Numbered from the stretch's first letter, positions 48,381-58,043 are shown. The stretch: DNA of 64,000 nucleotides from Nocardioides luteus (GCF_015752315.1 NZ_JADOVJ010000001.1:4766501-4830500), one strand, 5' to 3'. Translations and numbers: made by a program. Notes: generated from the letters alone by a model not told the origin.

Positions 48381-49009
48381 CAGTAGAGGTACTTCGAGTA
48401 GACGTCGGTGCGGTAGTAGTCCTCCATCTCCGCCAGCGTGCGCGGGTCGTTCTCGACCTGCTTGGCGATGACCGCGCGCTTGGGGAGATGGTCGGGGTTC
48501 CAGGTCTCCGGGTCCCACAGGCCCGAGCGCAGGAACGCCTTGGCGCAGTGGAAGAAGATGTCGTCGATCTCGACGACCAGGGCGAGGATCGGCCGCTTGC
48601 CCTTCACGGCCATCTCGTCGAAGAACGGCGCGTCCGAGACCAGCCGGGCGCGGCCGTTGATCCGCAGCGTGTCGCCCCGGCCCGGGATCAGGAAGTTGAG
48701 CCCGACGTGCGGGTTCGAGAGCACGTTGCGGTAGCCGTCGACCCGCTTGTTGCCCGGTCGCTCCGCGATCGCGATCGTCGTGTCGTCGATGACGTGCACC
48801 AGCGAGCCGGCCGGGTCCCCCTTGGGCGAGGCGTCGCAGTTGCCGTCGGCGTCGGAGGTCGCGAGCACGCAGAACGGCGTCGCGGCGAGCCACTCCCGGT
48901 CGATGTCGAGGAGCGCCGGGCGCCCCTTGGTCACCGCGCGCTCGTGCGGCGTGCCGACCACGTCGACGAGCTCCTCGAGCGTGCTGATCTCAGTCCAGGT
49001 AGGGGTCAC
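48380..49009 (-). CDS. Pyridoxamine 5'-phosphate oxidase-family flavoprotein
   Basis: The 209-aa protein has a split-barrel FMN/F420-binding fold of the MSMEG_1061-like group: AATPFCVLATSDADGNCDAS, then DDTTIAIAERPGNKRVDGYR and NPHVGLNFLIPGRGDTLRIN. Such proteins reduce or oxidise small molecules or bind heme/FMN; the substrate is unknown. It starts at GTG 49009, overlapping the regulator gene by four bases. Confidence 0.88.
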   Translation of the reverse strand: MTPTWTEISTLEELVDVVGTPHERAVTKGRPALLDIDREWLAATPFCVLATSDADGNCDASPKGDPAGSLVHVIDDTTIAIAERPGNKRVDGYRNVLSNPHVGLNFLIPGRGDTLRINGRARLVSDAPFFDEMAVKGKRPILALVVEIDDIFFHCAKAFLRSGLWDPETWNPDHLPKRAVIAKQVENDPRTLAEMEDYYRTDVYSKYLY

Positions 49010-49947
49010 TGCCCCAGGGTACGAGGCGGCACCTCGCCGCGGCGAGCCCGCAGCCAGTCGATCGGGTCACCCCGGTCGACCTCGACACCGGCCATCCGGA
49101 GCATCATCCGGGCCAGCAGGCGCCGGTGGGCCGCGTACGTCAGGACGTGGGCGACCACGGACCCCATCTGGAAGCTCTCCGGCGGCTCGCACAGGGCGTC
49201 CACGAGCCGGTCCTCCCAGGCCCCGCGCCGCTCGATGTCGCGGACGACCGCGAGCCAGCGTGCCGCCACCGACTCGTGACGCTCGATCAGGGCGGCGACG
49301 TCGCCGGAATGGCGCCGGACGGGCATCGAGAGCCCCTCGATGGAGGCCACCCAGCACTCCTTGGCCCACACCGTCGCCTCCAGGACCTGGAGGAGGGACT
49401 CCTCCGGTCCGTCCCACGGCAGCACCTCGTGGCCCGGCAGCCGCACCCCGACGAGCACCTCCTCGGGCAGGCCCTTGGTCAGATCGAGCAGCGCCCGGGT
49501 GTCGTCGACGTCGTGCATCACCAGCTGCTCGGTCAGCGGCGCGAGCACCCGCTCCTGGGAGTCGACCCACAGCGACTCGGGCGGGTGGAAGTGGATCCCG
49601 TTCGGTGCGGGCAGCCAGTGGCTGACGGCGGCCGTGCTAGGCGGGTGCCCGAACGCCTTCGCGTAGGCCCGCGAGAACCCCTCGACCGACTCGTAGCCGG
49701 CGGCCCAGGCGGCGTCGGTCACGGTGCCGCCGTGCTGCAGCTGCCACGCGGCCCGCTCCAGCATCACCCGCCGTCGCATCGCGACCGGCGGCTCCCCCGC
49801 GCCCCGGGAGAGGAGCCGGTTGAAGTGGTAGGGCGAGGTGTAGGCGTCCCCCGCCATCTGTGCCAGCGTGCGCGGCTGCCCGTCGTCGGCGCCGTCGAGC
49901 ACCGCGTCCAGCAGCTCCCGCAGTCGGTCGCGCACCTGCTCGCTCAC
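49006..49947 (-). CDS. AraC-type HTH regulator with DinB-like domain
   Basis: The 313-aa protein starts with an AraC double HTH (about 25-110: LAQMAGDAYTSPYHFNRLLS, TVTDAAWAAGYESVEGFSRA). Its C-terminal part resembles the DinB/YfiT four-helix metal-binding fold (HDVDDTRALLDLTKGLPEE, VWAKECWVASIEG, VLTYAAHRRLL). It may regulate itself or the flavoprotein gene it overlaps. It overlaps miaA by four bases (ATGA), an uncommon place for a regulator. Confidence 0.82.
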   Translation of the reverse strand: MSEQVRDRLRELLDAVLDGADDGQPRTLAQMAGDAYTSPYHFNRLLSRGAGEPPVAMRRRVMLERAAWQLQHGGTVTDAAWAAGYESVEGFSRAYAKAFGHPPSTAAVSHWLPAPNGIHFHPPESLWVDSQERVLAPLTEQLVMHDVDDTRALLDLTKGLPEEVLVGVRLPGHEVLPWDGPEESLLQVLEATVWAKECWVASIEGLSMPVRRHSGDVAALIERHESVAARWLAVVRDIERRGAWEDRLVDALCEPPESFQMGSVVAHVLTYAAHRRLLARMMLRMAGVEVDRGDPIDWLRARRGEVPPRTLGQ

Positions 49948-50936
49948 ATCATCACCCTCCGCACGGCCGCGACGGCCTTCTCGACACGGGACGGATCGTC
50001 ATACGAGACCCACACGACCCGCGGATCCTTGCGAAACCAGGCGTCCTGACGCCGTGCGAACTGCCGGGTCCTGATGGCGGTCCGCTCCATGGCCTCCTCC
50101 AGGCTCAGCTCCTGGGCGAGGTACGCGGCGACCTCGTTGTAGCCGATGGCCTTCGCCGCGGTCCGCGACCCTCCCAGACCGGCCTCCAGGAGCCGGGCGA
50201 CCTCGTCGACGAACCCGGCCTCGAACATCTCCGCGACTCGCTGCCGGATGCGTACGTCCAGGGCTTCGCGGGAGATGTCGACGCCGATCTGGATGGAGGC
50301 CGGGTCCTCGTAGACCTGCTCGGGCAGCCGGGCGCTGAACGGCTCACCGGTCAGCTCGATGACCTCCAGGGCGCGTACGACACGACGACCGTTGTCGACC
50401 TCGATCCGCTCGGCCGCCACCGGGTCCAGGGCTCGCAGCCGGTCGTGAAGTGCCTTCTCACCTGCGGTTTCGAGCTCCTTCTCCAGGCGCTCCCGCACCT
50501 CGGTCGAGGTCCCGGGGAACTCGAACCGGTCCAGGATGGCTCGGGTGTAGAGGGCGCTTCCGCCGACCAGCACGGGCGTCTTCCCGGCCTCGCGGAGCGT
50601 CGCGATCCGCTCGCGCGCCAACCGTTGGAAGTCGGCCACGGAGGCCGGCTCGGCGATGTCGAGGAGATCCAGCAGATGGTGCGGGATCCCGCGCCGCTCG
50701 GCGACCGGGAGCTTCGCGGTCCCGATGTCCATGCCGCGGTAGACCTGCATCGCATCGGTGTTGATGATCTCTCCGCCGAGGGTCTCGGCGAGGTCCAGGG
50801 AGAGTGACGTCTTGCCCGCCGCGGTGGCACCCACGACGGCCACGATCGGGGTGCTGGACCGAGGAGAAGATCCCAACCCGGGTAGCTCGTACGAGCTATC
50901 CGCGTCGCGTGTCCCCCTGTTGCTGTCGTACTCCAT
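49944..50936 (-). CDS. miaA: tRNA dimethylallyltransferase MiaA
   Basis: The 330-aa enzyme puts a dimethylallyl group on A37 of tRNAs reading UNN codons. Visible motifs are VVGATAAGKTSLSLDLA (P-loop, about 32-48), INTDAMQVYRGMDIGTAK (substrate site) and TRQFARRQDAWFRKD (tRNA-binding C-terminus). ATG 50936 gives a short extra N-terminus of about 28 aa. MiaB, encoded at 53002, performs the next step on the same base. Confidence 0.96.
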   Translation of the reverse strand: MEYDSNRGTRDADSSYELPGLGSSPRSSTPIVAVVGATAAGKTSLSLDLAETLGGEIINTDAMQVYRGMDIGTAKLPVAERRGIPHHLLDLLDIAEPASVADFQRLARERIATLREAGKTPVLVGGSALYTRAILDRFEFPGTSTEVRERLEKELETAGEKALHDRLRALDPVAAERIEVDNGRRVVRALEVIELTGEPFSARLPEQVYEDPASIQIGVDISREALDVRIRQRVAEMFEAGFVDEVARLLEAGLGGSRTAAKAIGYNEVAAYLAQELSLEEAMERTAIRTRQFARRQDAWFRKDPRVVWVSYDDPSRVEKAVAAVRRVMM

Positions 50937-50997
50937 GTGGTTAGTCTGGCGGCTAGTTGGCTCATACGGGGAGCCACCGAACAAGAGGGGGGAAGCA

Positions 50998-51189
50998 ATG
51001 AGCTTCTTGGACAAGGCGAAGGATCTCATCGGGCAGGGCGTCGACAAGGTCGGTGCCGACAAGGTCGGCGAGGGCCTGGACAAGGCCGGCGAGTTCGCCG
51101 ACGAGAAGACCGGTGGCAAGTTCAGCGACCAGATCGACCAGGGCGTCGAGACCGCGAAGAACGAGGCGGAGAAGCTGGACGGCAACTGA
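50998..51189 (+). CDS. MT0933/Rv0909-like antitoxin-family protein, 63 aa
   Basis: The 63-aa charged helical protein (FLDKAKDLIGQGVDKVGADK, repeating Lys/Asp/Gly heptads to KNEAEKLDGN) matches the short MT0933_antitox family. A strong GAGGGGGGA site precedes the ATG. No toxin gene is adjacent, and many actinobacteria carry such orphans; some are abundant stress proteins. It is divergent from miaA and closed by a terminator. Confidence 0.8.
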   Translation: MSFLDKAKDLIGQGVDKVGADKVGEGLDKAGEFADEKTGGKFSDQIDQGVETAKNEAEKLDGN

Positions 51190-51204
51190 GCCCACCCACG
51201 CATC

Positions 51205-51243
51205 GAGGCGGGGAGCAATCCATACCGGGTTGCTCCCCGCCTC
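51205..51243 (+). terminator. Intrinsic terminator after the small antitoxin-like gene
   Basis: GAGGCGGGGAGCAA (51205-51218) pairs perfectly with TTGCTCCCCGCCTC (51230-51243), followed by GCGTTTCG. From 51244 to 51449 I see no gene; this segment must hold the promoter of the repeat protein gene. Confidence 0.85.
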
Positions 51244-51449
51244 GCGTTTCGCGGGCATTACACCCCGTCGACATTTTGCGTGGCTTTTTCCGAAACACTG
51301 TTACGGAGCTGTTGCCATCGGTGCCGTCACATGGAACGGTCGAGAGCGTCTCATTCGCGTGTCTCACCGAATGGGGCAGCCGGGGGGCGGACGTGCGATG
51401 CATGTTCCGAAGCCGGTCCGAACACAACTACTCGGAAGTGTGGACCAAT

Positions 51450-51875
51450 ATGTCTGAGAACTACGGCAACAGCGACGAGCAGCAGAACTACGGCCAGGAG
51501 GGCGGCTTCGGCGGCCAGGAGTCCAACGAGGGCTCCTCCTACGGCGGGCAGTCCGACGAGGGCGGCTTCGGCGGCCAGGAGGGCGGCCAGAGCGAAGGCG
51601 GCTCCTACGGCGAGCAGTCCGACGAGGGCAGCTCCTACGGCGGCGGCGAGCAGTCCGAGGGCTCGAGCGAGGGTGGCTACGGCGGCCAGGAGCAGTCCGA
51701 GGGCTCCTCCTACGGCTCCGAGGGTGGCCAGAGCGAGGGCGGTTCGTACGGCGAGCAGTCCAGCGAGGGCGGCTTCGGCGGCGGCCAGGAGCAGTCCGAG
51801 GGCTCCTCCTACGGCTCCGACGAGGGCTCCAGCGAGGGTGGCTTCGGCGGCGAGCAGGAGCAGTCGCAGTTCTGA
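51450..51875 (+). CDS. Low-complexity Gly/Ser/Glu/Gln/Tyr repeat protein
   Basis: The 141-aa protein consists almost only of G, S, E, Q, Y, D, F and N in repeats such as GGSYGEQSDEGSSYGG and EGGFGGQEQSEG. There is no Lys, Leu, Ile, Pro or Cys, no signal peptide and no folded domain. The composition (aromatic stickers spaced by Gly/Ser, net acidic) is like prion-like, phase-separating proteins. GGAAG upstream of ATG 51450 gives a weak start; the DNA repeats track the protein repeats. The function is unknown. Confidence 0.7.
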   Translation: MSENYGNSDEQQNYGQEGGFGGQESNEGSSYGGQSDEGGFGGQEGGQSEGGSYGEQSDEGSSYGGGEQSEGSSEGGYGGQEQSEGSSYGSEGGQSEGGSYGEQSSEGGFGGGQEQSEGSSYGSDEGSSEGGFGGEQEQSQF

Positions 51876-51902
51876 TCCAGCTCTGCTGATCGCACAAGGA
51901 TC

Positions 51903-51933
51903 GAGCGCCGGGCCCGCGAGGGACCCGGCGCTC
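51903..51933. terminator. Hairpin between convergent genes
   Basis: GAGCGCCGGG (51903-51912) pairs with CCCGGCGCTC (51924-51933), followed by GGCGCTTT. It separates the repeat protein gene from the metalloprotease gene. Confidence 0.75.
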
Positions 51934-51964
51934 GGCGCTTTGTACGGAGATCGTCGAGCAGCGA

Positions 51965-52897
51965 TCAGGCGCGGTACGCCACCCACCCGTCGATCATGCG
52001 CTGCACCTGTCCCGGCGTGAACTCGTCCATGCACGCGTCCTCGGTGTAGTCCATGAAGTTGTGGATCGGGTCGAGGCCCGGGGCCGTGCAGGTGTCGGAA
52101 CCCTCCGGGCAGCCGAAGGCGGGCGCCGCCTCGGCCGGGGTGTCGGCGACCTGGTCGCCCTTGCCGCGACAGCCACCCTGGAAGGTGTGGTAGAGGTGCA
52201 GCCAGTGGCCGACCTCGTGGGTGGCGGTGTCGCCCTCGTCGTACGGCGCCGCGTCACCGCCCGGGAGCGACTCGCCGAGGATGACCACACCGTCCTGCGA
52301 CCCGATGTTCTTGGTCGGGAAGGTCGCCCACCCGAGCAGGCCGTCGTCGATCTCGCCGATGTAGACGTTGAGCGCGTTGTCGCCGCCCTGGCGCAGCGTC
52401 GACTTCATCTCCCGCTCCCCGGCCGAGCCGGAGATGATCGGGTACCAGGCCGGGTTGATCGTGGTCTCCTGGCCGGCCACCTGGAACGAGAACGGCGTGC
52501 CGGCGTACGCCGCGTTGAGCACGTCGATCTGCGCGTCGATGTTCGCCTGCGGGACGACACCGGTGGTGGCGTCCTCCTGGATGACGTGGATGTAGGTCGG
52601 GATGGTCGTCGGGCCGAGGTTGGCGCTGCCGCCCTTCTTCCCATGCGCGGCCAGCGCGCTGGAGAGCGCCTTCTCCTTGGCGTCGGCCTGCTTCGCGCTC
52701 AGATGGTTCGTGTCGCGGACCTGCTTGGTGCCTTCGGCGACACGAGCCGCTCCGACCTCGTGCGGGTCGAAGCAGGCGCCGCCTCCTGCCTCCGCCTGCA
52801 TCGCAGTCGCGGGAGCCGCGGCCGCCAGACCTGATGCCACGAGCACTCCGAGCGCGCCCATCGCCGCTGCTCTGCCGGCCAGCTTGGGAATCGACAT
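51965..52897 (-). CDS. Secreted M43-family (pappalysin/cytophagalysin) zinc protease
   Basis: The 310-aa precursor has a signal peptide (AAAMGALGVLVASGLAAAAP, cleavage near ATA-MQ) and a metzincin core. THEVGHWLHLYHTF gives HExxHxxxxxH (about residues 228-238), and NFMDYTEDACM provides the Met-turn. Cys pairs fit the M43 fold. It acts outside the cell on unknown proteins. AGGAAGGG precedes the ATG at 52897. Confidence 0.93.
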   Translation of the reverse strand: MSIPKLAGRAAAMGALGVLVASGLAAAAPATAMQAEAGGGACFDPHEVGAARVAEGTKQVRDTNHLSAKQADAKEKALSSALAAHGKKGGSANLGPTTIPTYIHVIQEDATTGVVPQANIDAQIDVLNAAYAGTPFSFQVAGQETTINPAWYPIISGSAGEREMKSTLRQGGDNALNVYIGEIDDGLLGWATFPTKNIGSQDGVVILGESLPGGDAAPYDEGDTATHEVGHWLHLYHTFQGGCRGKGDQVADTPAEAAPAFGCPEGSDTCTAPGLDPIHNFMDYTEDACMDEFTPGQVQRMIDGWVAYRA

Positions 52898-53001
52898 GGG
52901 TATCCCTTCCTGAGACAAGTTGCCTCAGGCTAGGGCAGAAATACCCCAAGGGGAACCGCTCTACGGAGAATTTGCTGTTGGGGCGGCGGAACGCCGAACG
53001 A

Positions 53002-54507
53002 TCAGCCGCAGGCCGGTGCGGCCGGCAGCGGAGCGGGCACGCCGACCGACGGCATACCCAGTCCCACCGAACGCCCCTCGGGCTCGGTCCGGCCCTGGCG
53101 CGCCTCCCAGGCGTCGCCGGAACGGGTGCGACGCACCTCGAGCACCGGGTTGTCGGCCACCAGGTGGTGCGGAGCCGCGTAGGTGATCTCGACCTTCACC
53201 ATGTCGCCGGGACGTACGCCCTCGGCACCGGCCACGTTGAAGTGCACCAGTCGGTTGTCAGGAGCACGACCGGAGAGGCGGTGGGTCTCGGCGTCCTTGC
53301 GGCCCTCTCCCTCGGCGACCATCAGCTCGAGCGTACGTCCGACGTTCTTCTTGTTCTCCTCGTAGGCGATCTCGTTGACGAGGTCGACGAGCCGGCCGTA
53401 GCGGTCCTTGACGACCTCGGGCGAGATCTGGTCGGGGAGGTCGGCGGCAGGGGTGCCGGGGCGCTTGGAGTACTGGAAGGTGAAGGCGCTCGCGAACCGC
53501 GACTCGCGCACCACGTCGAGGGTGGCCTGGAAGTCCTCCTCGGTCTCGCCGGGGAAGCCGACGATGATGTCGGTGGTGATCGCCGCGTGCGGGATCGCCG
53601 CGCGGACGCGCTCGATGATGCCGAGGAACTTGGTCGACCGGTAGGAGCGCCGCATCGCCTTCAGCACACGGTCGGAGCCGGACTGCAGCGGCATGTGCAG
53701 CGAGGGCATCACGTTGGGGGTCTCGGCCATCGCCTCGATGACGTCGTCGGTGAACTCGGCGGGGTGCGGCGACGTGAACCGGACGCGCTCCAGCCCCTCG
53801 ATCTCGCCACAGGCCCGCAGCAGCTTCGAGAAGGCCTGCCGGTCGCCGAACTCCACGCCGTAGGCGTTGACGTTCTGGCCCAGCAGCGTCACCTCGGTGA
53901 CACCCTCGGCGACCAGCGCCTCGATCTCGGCGAGGATCTCGCCCGGTCGCCGGTCCTTCTCCTTGCCCCTCAGCGAGGGCACGATGCAGAAGGTGCAGGT
54001 GTTGTTGCAGCCGACGCTGACCGACACCCAGGCGGCGTAGGCCGACTCGCGCTTGGTCGGCAGCGTGGACGGGAAGACCTCGAGGGACTCCAGGATCTCG
54101 ACCTGGGCCTCCTCCTGCACCCGGGCGCGCTCGAGCAGCACCGGGAGCGAGCCGATGTTGTGCGTCCCGAACACCACGTCGACGTACGGCGCCTTCTCGG
54201 TGATCGTCGCCCGGTCCTTCTGCGCGAGGCAGCCGCCGACGGCGATCTGGAGGTCGGGGTTGGCCTCCTTGATCGGGGCCAGGTGGGAGAGGTTGCCGTA
54301 GAGCTTGTTGTCGGCGTTCTCCCGGACCGCGCAGGTGTTGAAGACGACCACGTCGGCCTGCGTGCCCGCGCTCGCCTTGAGGTAGCCCGCATCCTCGAGC
54401 AGCCCGGAGAGGCGCTCGGAGTCGTGGACGTTCATCTGGCACCCGTAGGTGCGGACTTCGTAGGTGCGCACCGCCGAAGCGGAGCCAGAGGCGATCGACG
54501 TAGTCAT
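53002..54507 (-). CDS. miaB: tRNA-2-methylthio-N6-dimethylallyladenosine synthase MiaB
   Basis: The 501-aa radical-SAM methylthiotransferase has the UPF0004 domain ([32 protein letters not shown]: three cluster Cys), the radical SAM motif [11 protein letters not shown] (CxxxCxxC) and a TRAM domain near 380-445. It methylthiolates i6A37 made by MiaA. A disordered Pro/Gly C-terminal tail of about 40 aa is extra. It is divergent from gluA over a 158-base gap. Confidence 0.96.
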   Translation of the reverse strand: MTTSIASGSASAVRTYEVRTYGCQMNVHDSERLSGLLEDAGYLKASAGTQADVVVFNTCAVRENADNKLYGNLSHLAPIKEANPDLQIAVGGCLAQKDRATITEKAPYVDVVFGTHNIGSLPVLLERARVQEEAQVEILESLEVFPSTLPTKRESAYAAWVSVSVGCNNTCTFCIVPSLRGKEKDRRPGEILAEIEALVAEGVTEVTLLGQNVNAYGVEFGDRQAFSKLLRACGEIEGLERVRFTSPHPAEFTDDVIEAMAETPNVMPSLHMPLQSGSDRVLKAMRRSYRSTKFLGIIERVRAAIPHAAITTDIIVGFPGETEEDFQATLDVVRESRFASAFTFQYSKRPGTPAADLPDQISPEVVKDRYGRLVDLVNEIAYEENKKNVGRTLELMVAEGEGRKDAETHRLSGRAPDNRLVHFNVAGAEGVRPGDMVKVEITYAAPHHLVADNPVLEVRRTRSGDAWEARQGRTEPEGRSVGLGMPSVGVPAPLPAAPACG

Positions 54508-54665
54508 AGCGCCTTCAAGCGTACGACCGCAGGGGCCGCGCGGAGGAATCCAGCGCGGACGGCGGTGGCGGCCCGGCGTACTGAATCTTGTTGGTTATCT
54601 GCTTGTAACCGATACCGGGGACCAAGTCATGGATGTGCAATGCAGGATGTGGTTAGGTCTGCGGC

Positions 54666-55442
54666 ATGACCGTGCTTGACACAGATCCCACCAGCGCACC
54701 TTCGGGAGACGCCCTGGTGGTGCTCGACCATGTCGACAAGCACTACGGCGACCTGCACGTGCTCCAGGACATCAACCTGGAGATCAAGCGTGGCGAGGTC
54801 GTCGTGGTGATCGGGCCCTCGGGCTCCGGGAAGTCGACCCTCTGCCGCACGATCAACCGGCTGGAGACGATCGATTCGGGCACGATCACGCTCGACGGCA
54901 AGGAGCTCCCCGCGGAGGGCAAGGGCCTGGCCAAGCTGCGCGCCGAGGTCGGGATGGTCTTCCAGAGCTTCAACCTCTTCGCCCACAAGACGATCCTGCA
55001 GAACGTCACGCTCGGCCCGATGAAGGTGCGCAAGCTCAAGAAGGCCGACGCCGAGGCCGAGGCGAAGAAGCTGCTCGACCGCGTGGGCGTCGGCGCCCAG
55101 GCCGCGAAGTATCCGGCGCAGCTCTCCGGAGGCCAGCAGCAGCGCGTCGCGATCGCCCGGGCGCTGGCGATGAAGCCGCAGGTGATGCTCTTCGACGAGC
55201 CGACCTCCGCCCTCGACCCGGAGATGGTCAAGGAGGTGCTCGACGTCATGGTCAGCCTCGCCAAGGAGGGCATGACGATGATCGTGGTCACCCACGAGAT
55301 GGGCTTCGCCCGCGTCGCCGCCGACCGCGTCGTCTTCATGGCCGACGGCCAGATCGTCGAGTCGAACACCCCTGCCGAGTTCTTCGACAACCCGCAGTCC
55401 GAGCGCGCCAAGGACTTCCTCGGCAAGATCCTCAAACACTGA
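54666..55442 (+). CDS. gluA: Glutamate ABC importer ATP-binding protein
   Basis: The 258-aa ATPase has [12 protein letters not shown] (Walker A), [16 protein letters not shown] (signature), [11 protein letters not shown] (Walker B) and VVTHEMGF (switch His). It belongs to the polar amino acid (PAAT) class and energises the permeases GluC and GluD. The ATG at 54666 has no Shine-Dalgarno and may be leaderless. A gluABCD operon beside recX/miaB genes is also known in Corynebacterium. Confidence 0.95.
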   Translation: MTVLDTDPTSAPSGDALVVLDHVDKHYGDLHVLQDINLEIKRGEVVVVIGPSGSGKSTLCRTINRLETIDSGTITLDGKELPAEGKGLAKLRAEVGMVFQSFNLFAHKTILQNVTLGPMKVRKLKKADAEAEAKKLLDRVGVGAQAAKYPAQLSGGQQQRVAIARALAMKPQVMLFDEPTSALDPEMVKEVLDVMVSLAKEGMTMIVVTHEMGFARVAADRVVFMADGQIVESNTPAEFFDNPQSERAKDFLGKILKH

Positions 55443-55518
55443 ACGTACGTCTCGGGTGAGCCGCTGAGCTCGCGAACCCTGCAATGCACCAACACTCATA
55501 TCCCAGAAGGTGGATTCG

Positions 55519-56337
55519 ATGAAGTTCAAGAAGATCGCCGCGGTCGTGGGCGCCCTTGCGCTCGCCGGCTCGCTCGCTGCCTGTGGCGGCAGCGACGACA
55601 CCGGCTCCGACGCCGGCGGCGACAAGATCAAGATCGGCATCAAGTTCGACCAGCCGGGTCTCGGCTTCAAGGAGGCCGACGGCTCCTACTCGGGCTTCGA
55701 CGTCGACATGGCGACCTACATCGCCGAGGGCCTCGGCTACGAGGGCGACCAGATCGAGTTCGTCGAGGCCGTCTCCGCCAACCGCGAGACCTTCCTCAAG
55801 GACGGCACCGTCGACATGATCCTGGCGACCTACTCGATCACCGACGAGCGCAAGGCCGAGGTCGACTTCGCCGGTCCGTACTACATCGCCGGTCAGGACC
55901 TCCTGGTCGCCGCCGACAACACCGACATCACCGGCCCCGACACGCTCGACGGCAAGAAGCTCTGCTCGGTGACCGGCTCGACCTCGGCCCAGAAGGTCAA
56001 GGACGAGTACGCCAAGGGCGTCCAGCTGCAGGAGTTCGACACCTACAGCAAGTGCGTCACCGCGATCGAGGGCGGCCAGCTCGACGCGATGACCACCGAC
56101 GACATCATCCTCGCGGGCTACGCCCAGCAGGACCCGGGCAAGTTCAAGATCGTCGGCGCCCCGTTCTCGGAGGAGAACTACGGCGTCGGTCTGCCCAAGG
56201 GCAGCAAGGACCGCGACAAGATCAACGACCTGATCGAGCAGTCCTTCGAGGACGGCGCCTGGGAGAAGGCGTTCAACGACAACCTCGGTGAGTCCGGCTA
56301 CGAGCTGCCGGAGCCGCCGGCGGTCGACCGCTACTGA
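55519..56337 (+). CDS. gluB: Glutamate ABC importer substrate-binding lipoprotein
   Basis: The 272-aa lipoprotein has lipobox LAAC (Cys near 22) and a family 3 solute-binding fold: KIGIKFDQPGLGFKEADG, SGFDVDMATYIAEGLGY, DMILATYSITDERK and the acidic ligand site. AGAAGGTGG precedes the ATG at 55519. It delivers glutamate or a related acid to GluC/GluD; the specificity is inferred from operon layout. Confidence 0.94.
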   Translation: MKFKKIAAVVGALALAGSLAACGGSDDTGSDAGGDKIKIGIKFDQPGLGFKEADGSYSGFDVDMATYIAEGLGYEGDQIEFVEAVSANRETFLKDGTVDMILATYSITDERKAEVDFAGPYYIAGQDLLVAADNTDITGPDTLDGKKLCSVTGSTSAQKVKDEYAKGVQLQEFDTYSKCVTAIEGGQLDAMTTDDIILAGYAQQDPGKFKIVGAPFSEENYGVGLPKGSKDRDKINDLIEQSFEDGAWEKAFNDNLGESGYELPEPPAVDRY

Positions 56338-56410
56338 GTGACCCACGGGGCAGGGGAGTCCGCTCCCCTGCCCCGTCGGCACGTCCAGCGCAAGAAATTT
56401 GGAAGGACCA

Positions 56411-57100
56411 ATGGACCTCATCTCCGAGAGCGGGTCAGTCATCCTGACCTCGTTCGGGCTGACCTTGAGACTCGCCATCTTCAGCGGCATCTTCTCGCTG
56501 CTGCTCGGCGTGGTGCTCGCAACGTTCCGGGTCTCACCGGTTCCCGTGCTGCGCTGGATCGGCTCGGCCGTCGTCTACACGTTCCGCAACACTCCGCTGA
56601 CCCTGGTCATGTTCTTCACGCTCTTCGGACTGAGCTACCAGCTCGGCGTCAGCTTCGACAAGGAACTGCTCTACCGGAACAACTTCTGGCTGGCAGTCCT
56701 GGCGCTCAGCGTCTACACCTCGACGTTCGTGTGTGAGGTGCTCCGTTCAGGCATCAACACGGTGCCGCTCGGACAGGCCGAGGCGGCCCGTGCGATCGGG
56801 CTGACCTTCACCCAGAACCTCCGCCTGATCGTGCTGCCCCAGGCGCTGCGGTCGGTGATCAACCCGCTCGCGAGCGTCCTGATCGCGATGACCAAGAACA
56901 CGACGGTCGCCGTCACCATCGGCGTCACCACCGCCACCATGGTCAACGAGGCCTCGGGGCAGATGAAGTCGCTGATGGAGCGCAACTCCGACCAGATCCT
57001 GCTGATCTTCATCATCTTCGCGGTCGGCTTCATGATCCTGACCCTGCCCATCGGCTTCGTCGCCGGCTGGGCCGCCAAGCGATTCGCGGTGATCCGATAA
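56411..57100 (+). CDS. gluC: Glutamate ABC importer permease GluC
   Basis: The 229-aa HisM-type permease has about five membrane helices. The coupling-loop motif EAARAIGLTFTQNLRLIVLP (EAA...G) contacts the ATPase. GGAAGG precedes the ATG. Its TAA overlaps the gluD ATG by one base. Confidence 0.94.
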   Translation: MDLISESGSVILTSFGLTLRLAIFSGIFSLLLGVVLATFRVSPVPVLRWIGSAVVYTFRNTPLTLVMFFTLFGLSYQLGVSFDKELLYRNNFWLAVLALSVYTSTFVCEVLRSGINTVPLGQAEAARAIGLTFTQNLRLIVLPQALRSVINPLASVLIAMTKNTTVAVTIGVTTATMVNEASGQMKSLMERNSDQILLIFIIFAVGFMILTLPIGFVAGWAAKRFAVIR

Positions 57101-57987
57101 TGAGCGCCTCAGTTCTGTACGACACCCCCGGCCCGCGCGGCAAGGCGCTCAACTGGGTCTACTCGGCCTTCGCCCTCGTGGTCCTGGCCTGGGTGGCCTG
57201 GATCGTCTACTCCAAGTTCGACGAGACCGGCCAGTGGGCCGCCGACAAGTGGAAGCCATTCCTCGAGGCGCCGGTCTGGGAGAACTTCCTCATCCCCGGT
57301 CTCCTGGGCACGCTGAGCGCCTTCGCGGCCGGTGCCGTGCTCGCGCTCGCGTTCGGGTTCGTCTTCGCAGTCGGCCGCCTCTCGCAGAGCCGGCTCATCA
57401 GCGTCCCCAGTGCCGTGGTCGTGGAGTTCTTCCGGGCGATCCCGATGCTGCTGCTGATGATGTTCATCTACTTCGCCCAGAGCGGCATGCTCGGCCTCGA
57501 GACCAGCGTCTTCTGGGCGGTCGTCCTCGGTCTCATGCTCTACAACGGCTCGGTGCTGGCCGAGGTGATCCGGGCCGGCGTGAACGCCCTGCCGAAGGGG
57601 CAGTCGGAGGCCGGTGTCGCGATCGGGCTCTCGCCCGGCCAGGTGATGCGTACGATCCTGCTGCCGCAGGCCGTGCGCTCGATGCTGCCGGCGATCATCG
57701 CTCAGCTCGTGGTGCTCCTCAAGGACACCGCGCTCGGCTACATCCTCGCCTACGACGAGCTGCTCAACCAGATCAACAAGATCGAGGGCAACTACGACAA
57801 CCTGATCCCCGCGGCGATCGTCGTGGCGCTGATCTACATCTCGATCAACACGATCCTCGGTCTCGTGGCCAACTTCGTCGAAGCCCGTACGCGGCGAGTC
57901 GCTCACACCGCCGGCCCCGTCGGCACCGCAGAGGACCCGGACGTGCAGACCGCGACGGCGGCCGGAATGCCGGGTGGCGCCGCCTGA
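57100..57987 (+). CDS. gluD: Glutamate ABC importer permease GluD
   Basis: The 295-aa second permease has an N-terminal hydrophobic helix (about 18-34), five further helices and the EAA loop EAGVAIGLSPGQVMRTILLP. It pairs with GluC as a heterodimer. The C-terminal tail of about 35 aa is polar. The operon ends in the terminator at 58004. Confidence 0.94.
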   Translation: MSASVLYDTPGPRGKALNWVYSAFALVVLAWVAWIVYSKFDETGQWAADKWKPFLEAPVWENFLIPGLLGTLSAFAAGAVLALAFGFVFAVGRLSQSRLISVPSAVVVEFFRAIPMLLLMMFIYFAQSGMLGLETSVFWAVVLGLMLYNGSVLAEVIRAGVNALPKGQSEAGVAIGLSPGQVMRTILLPQAVRSMLPAIIAQLVVLLKDTALGYILAYDELLNQINKIEGNYDNLIPAAIVVALIYISINTILGLVANFVEARTRRVAHTAGPVGTAEDPDVQTATAAGMPGGAA

Positions 57988-58003
57988 CGCGGTCATGGAC
58001 AGA

Positions 58004-58043
58004 CGCAACGGCCCGCTGCCCCTCGGGGCAGCGGGCCGTTGCG
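58004..58043. terminator. Bidirectional terminator, 19-bp perfect stem
   Basis: Arms at 58004-58022 and 58025-58043 are fully complementary around TC. It lies between the convergent gluD and hotdog genes. Confidence 0.85.

Noticed and set aside
50998..51189. Complete toxin-antitoxin module at the MT0933-like gene
   Set aside because: No candidate toxin lies on either side; miaA and a terminator flank it.
51480..51860. CRISPR-like or tandem DNA repeats
   Set aside because: These are coding repeats of the Gly/Ser/Gln/Tyr protein, with the reading frame kept throughout.
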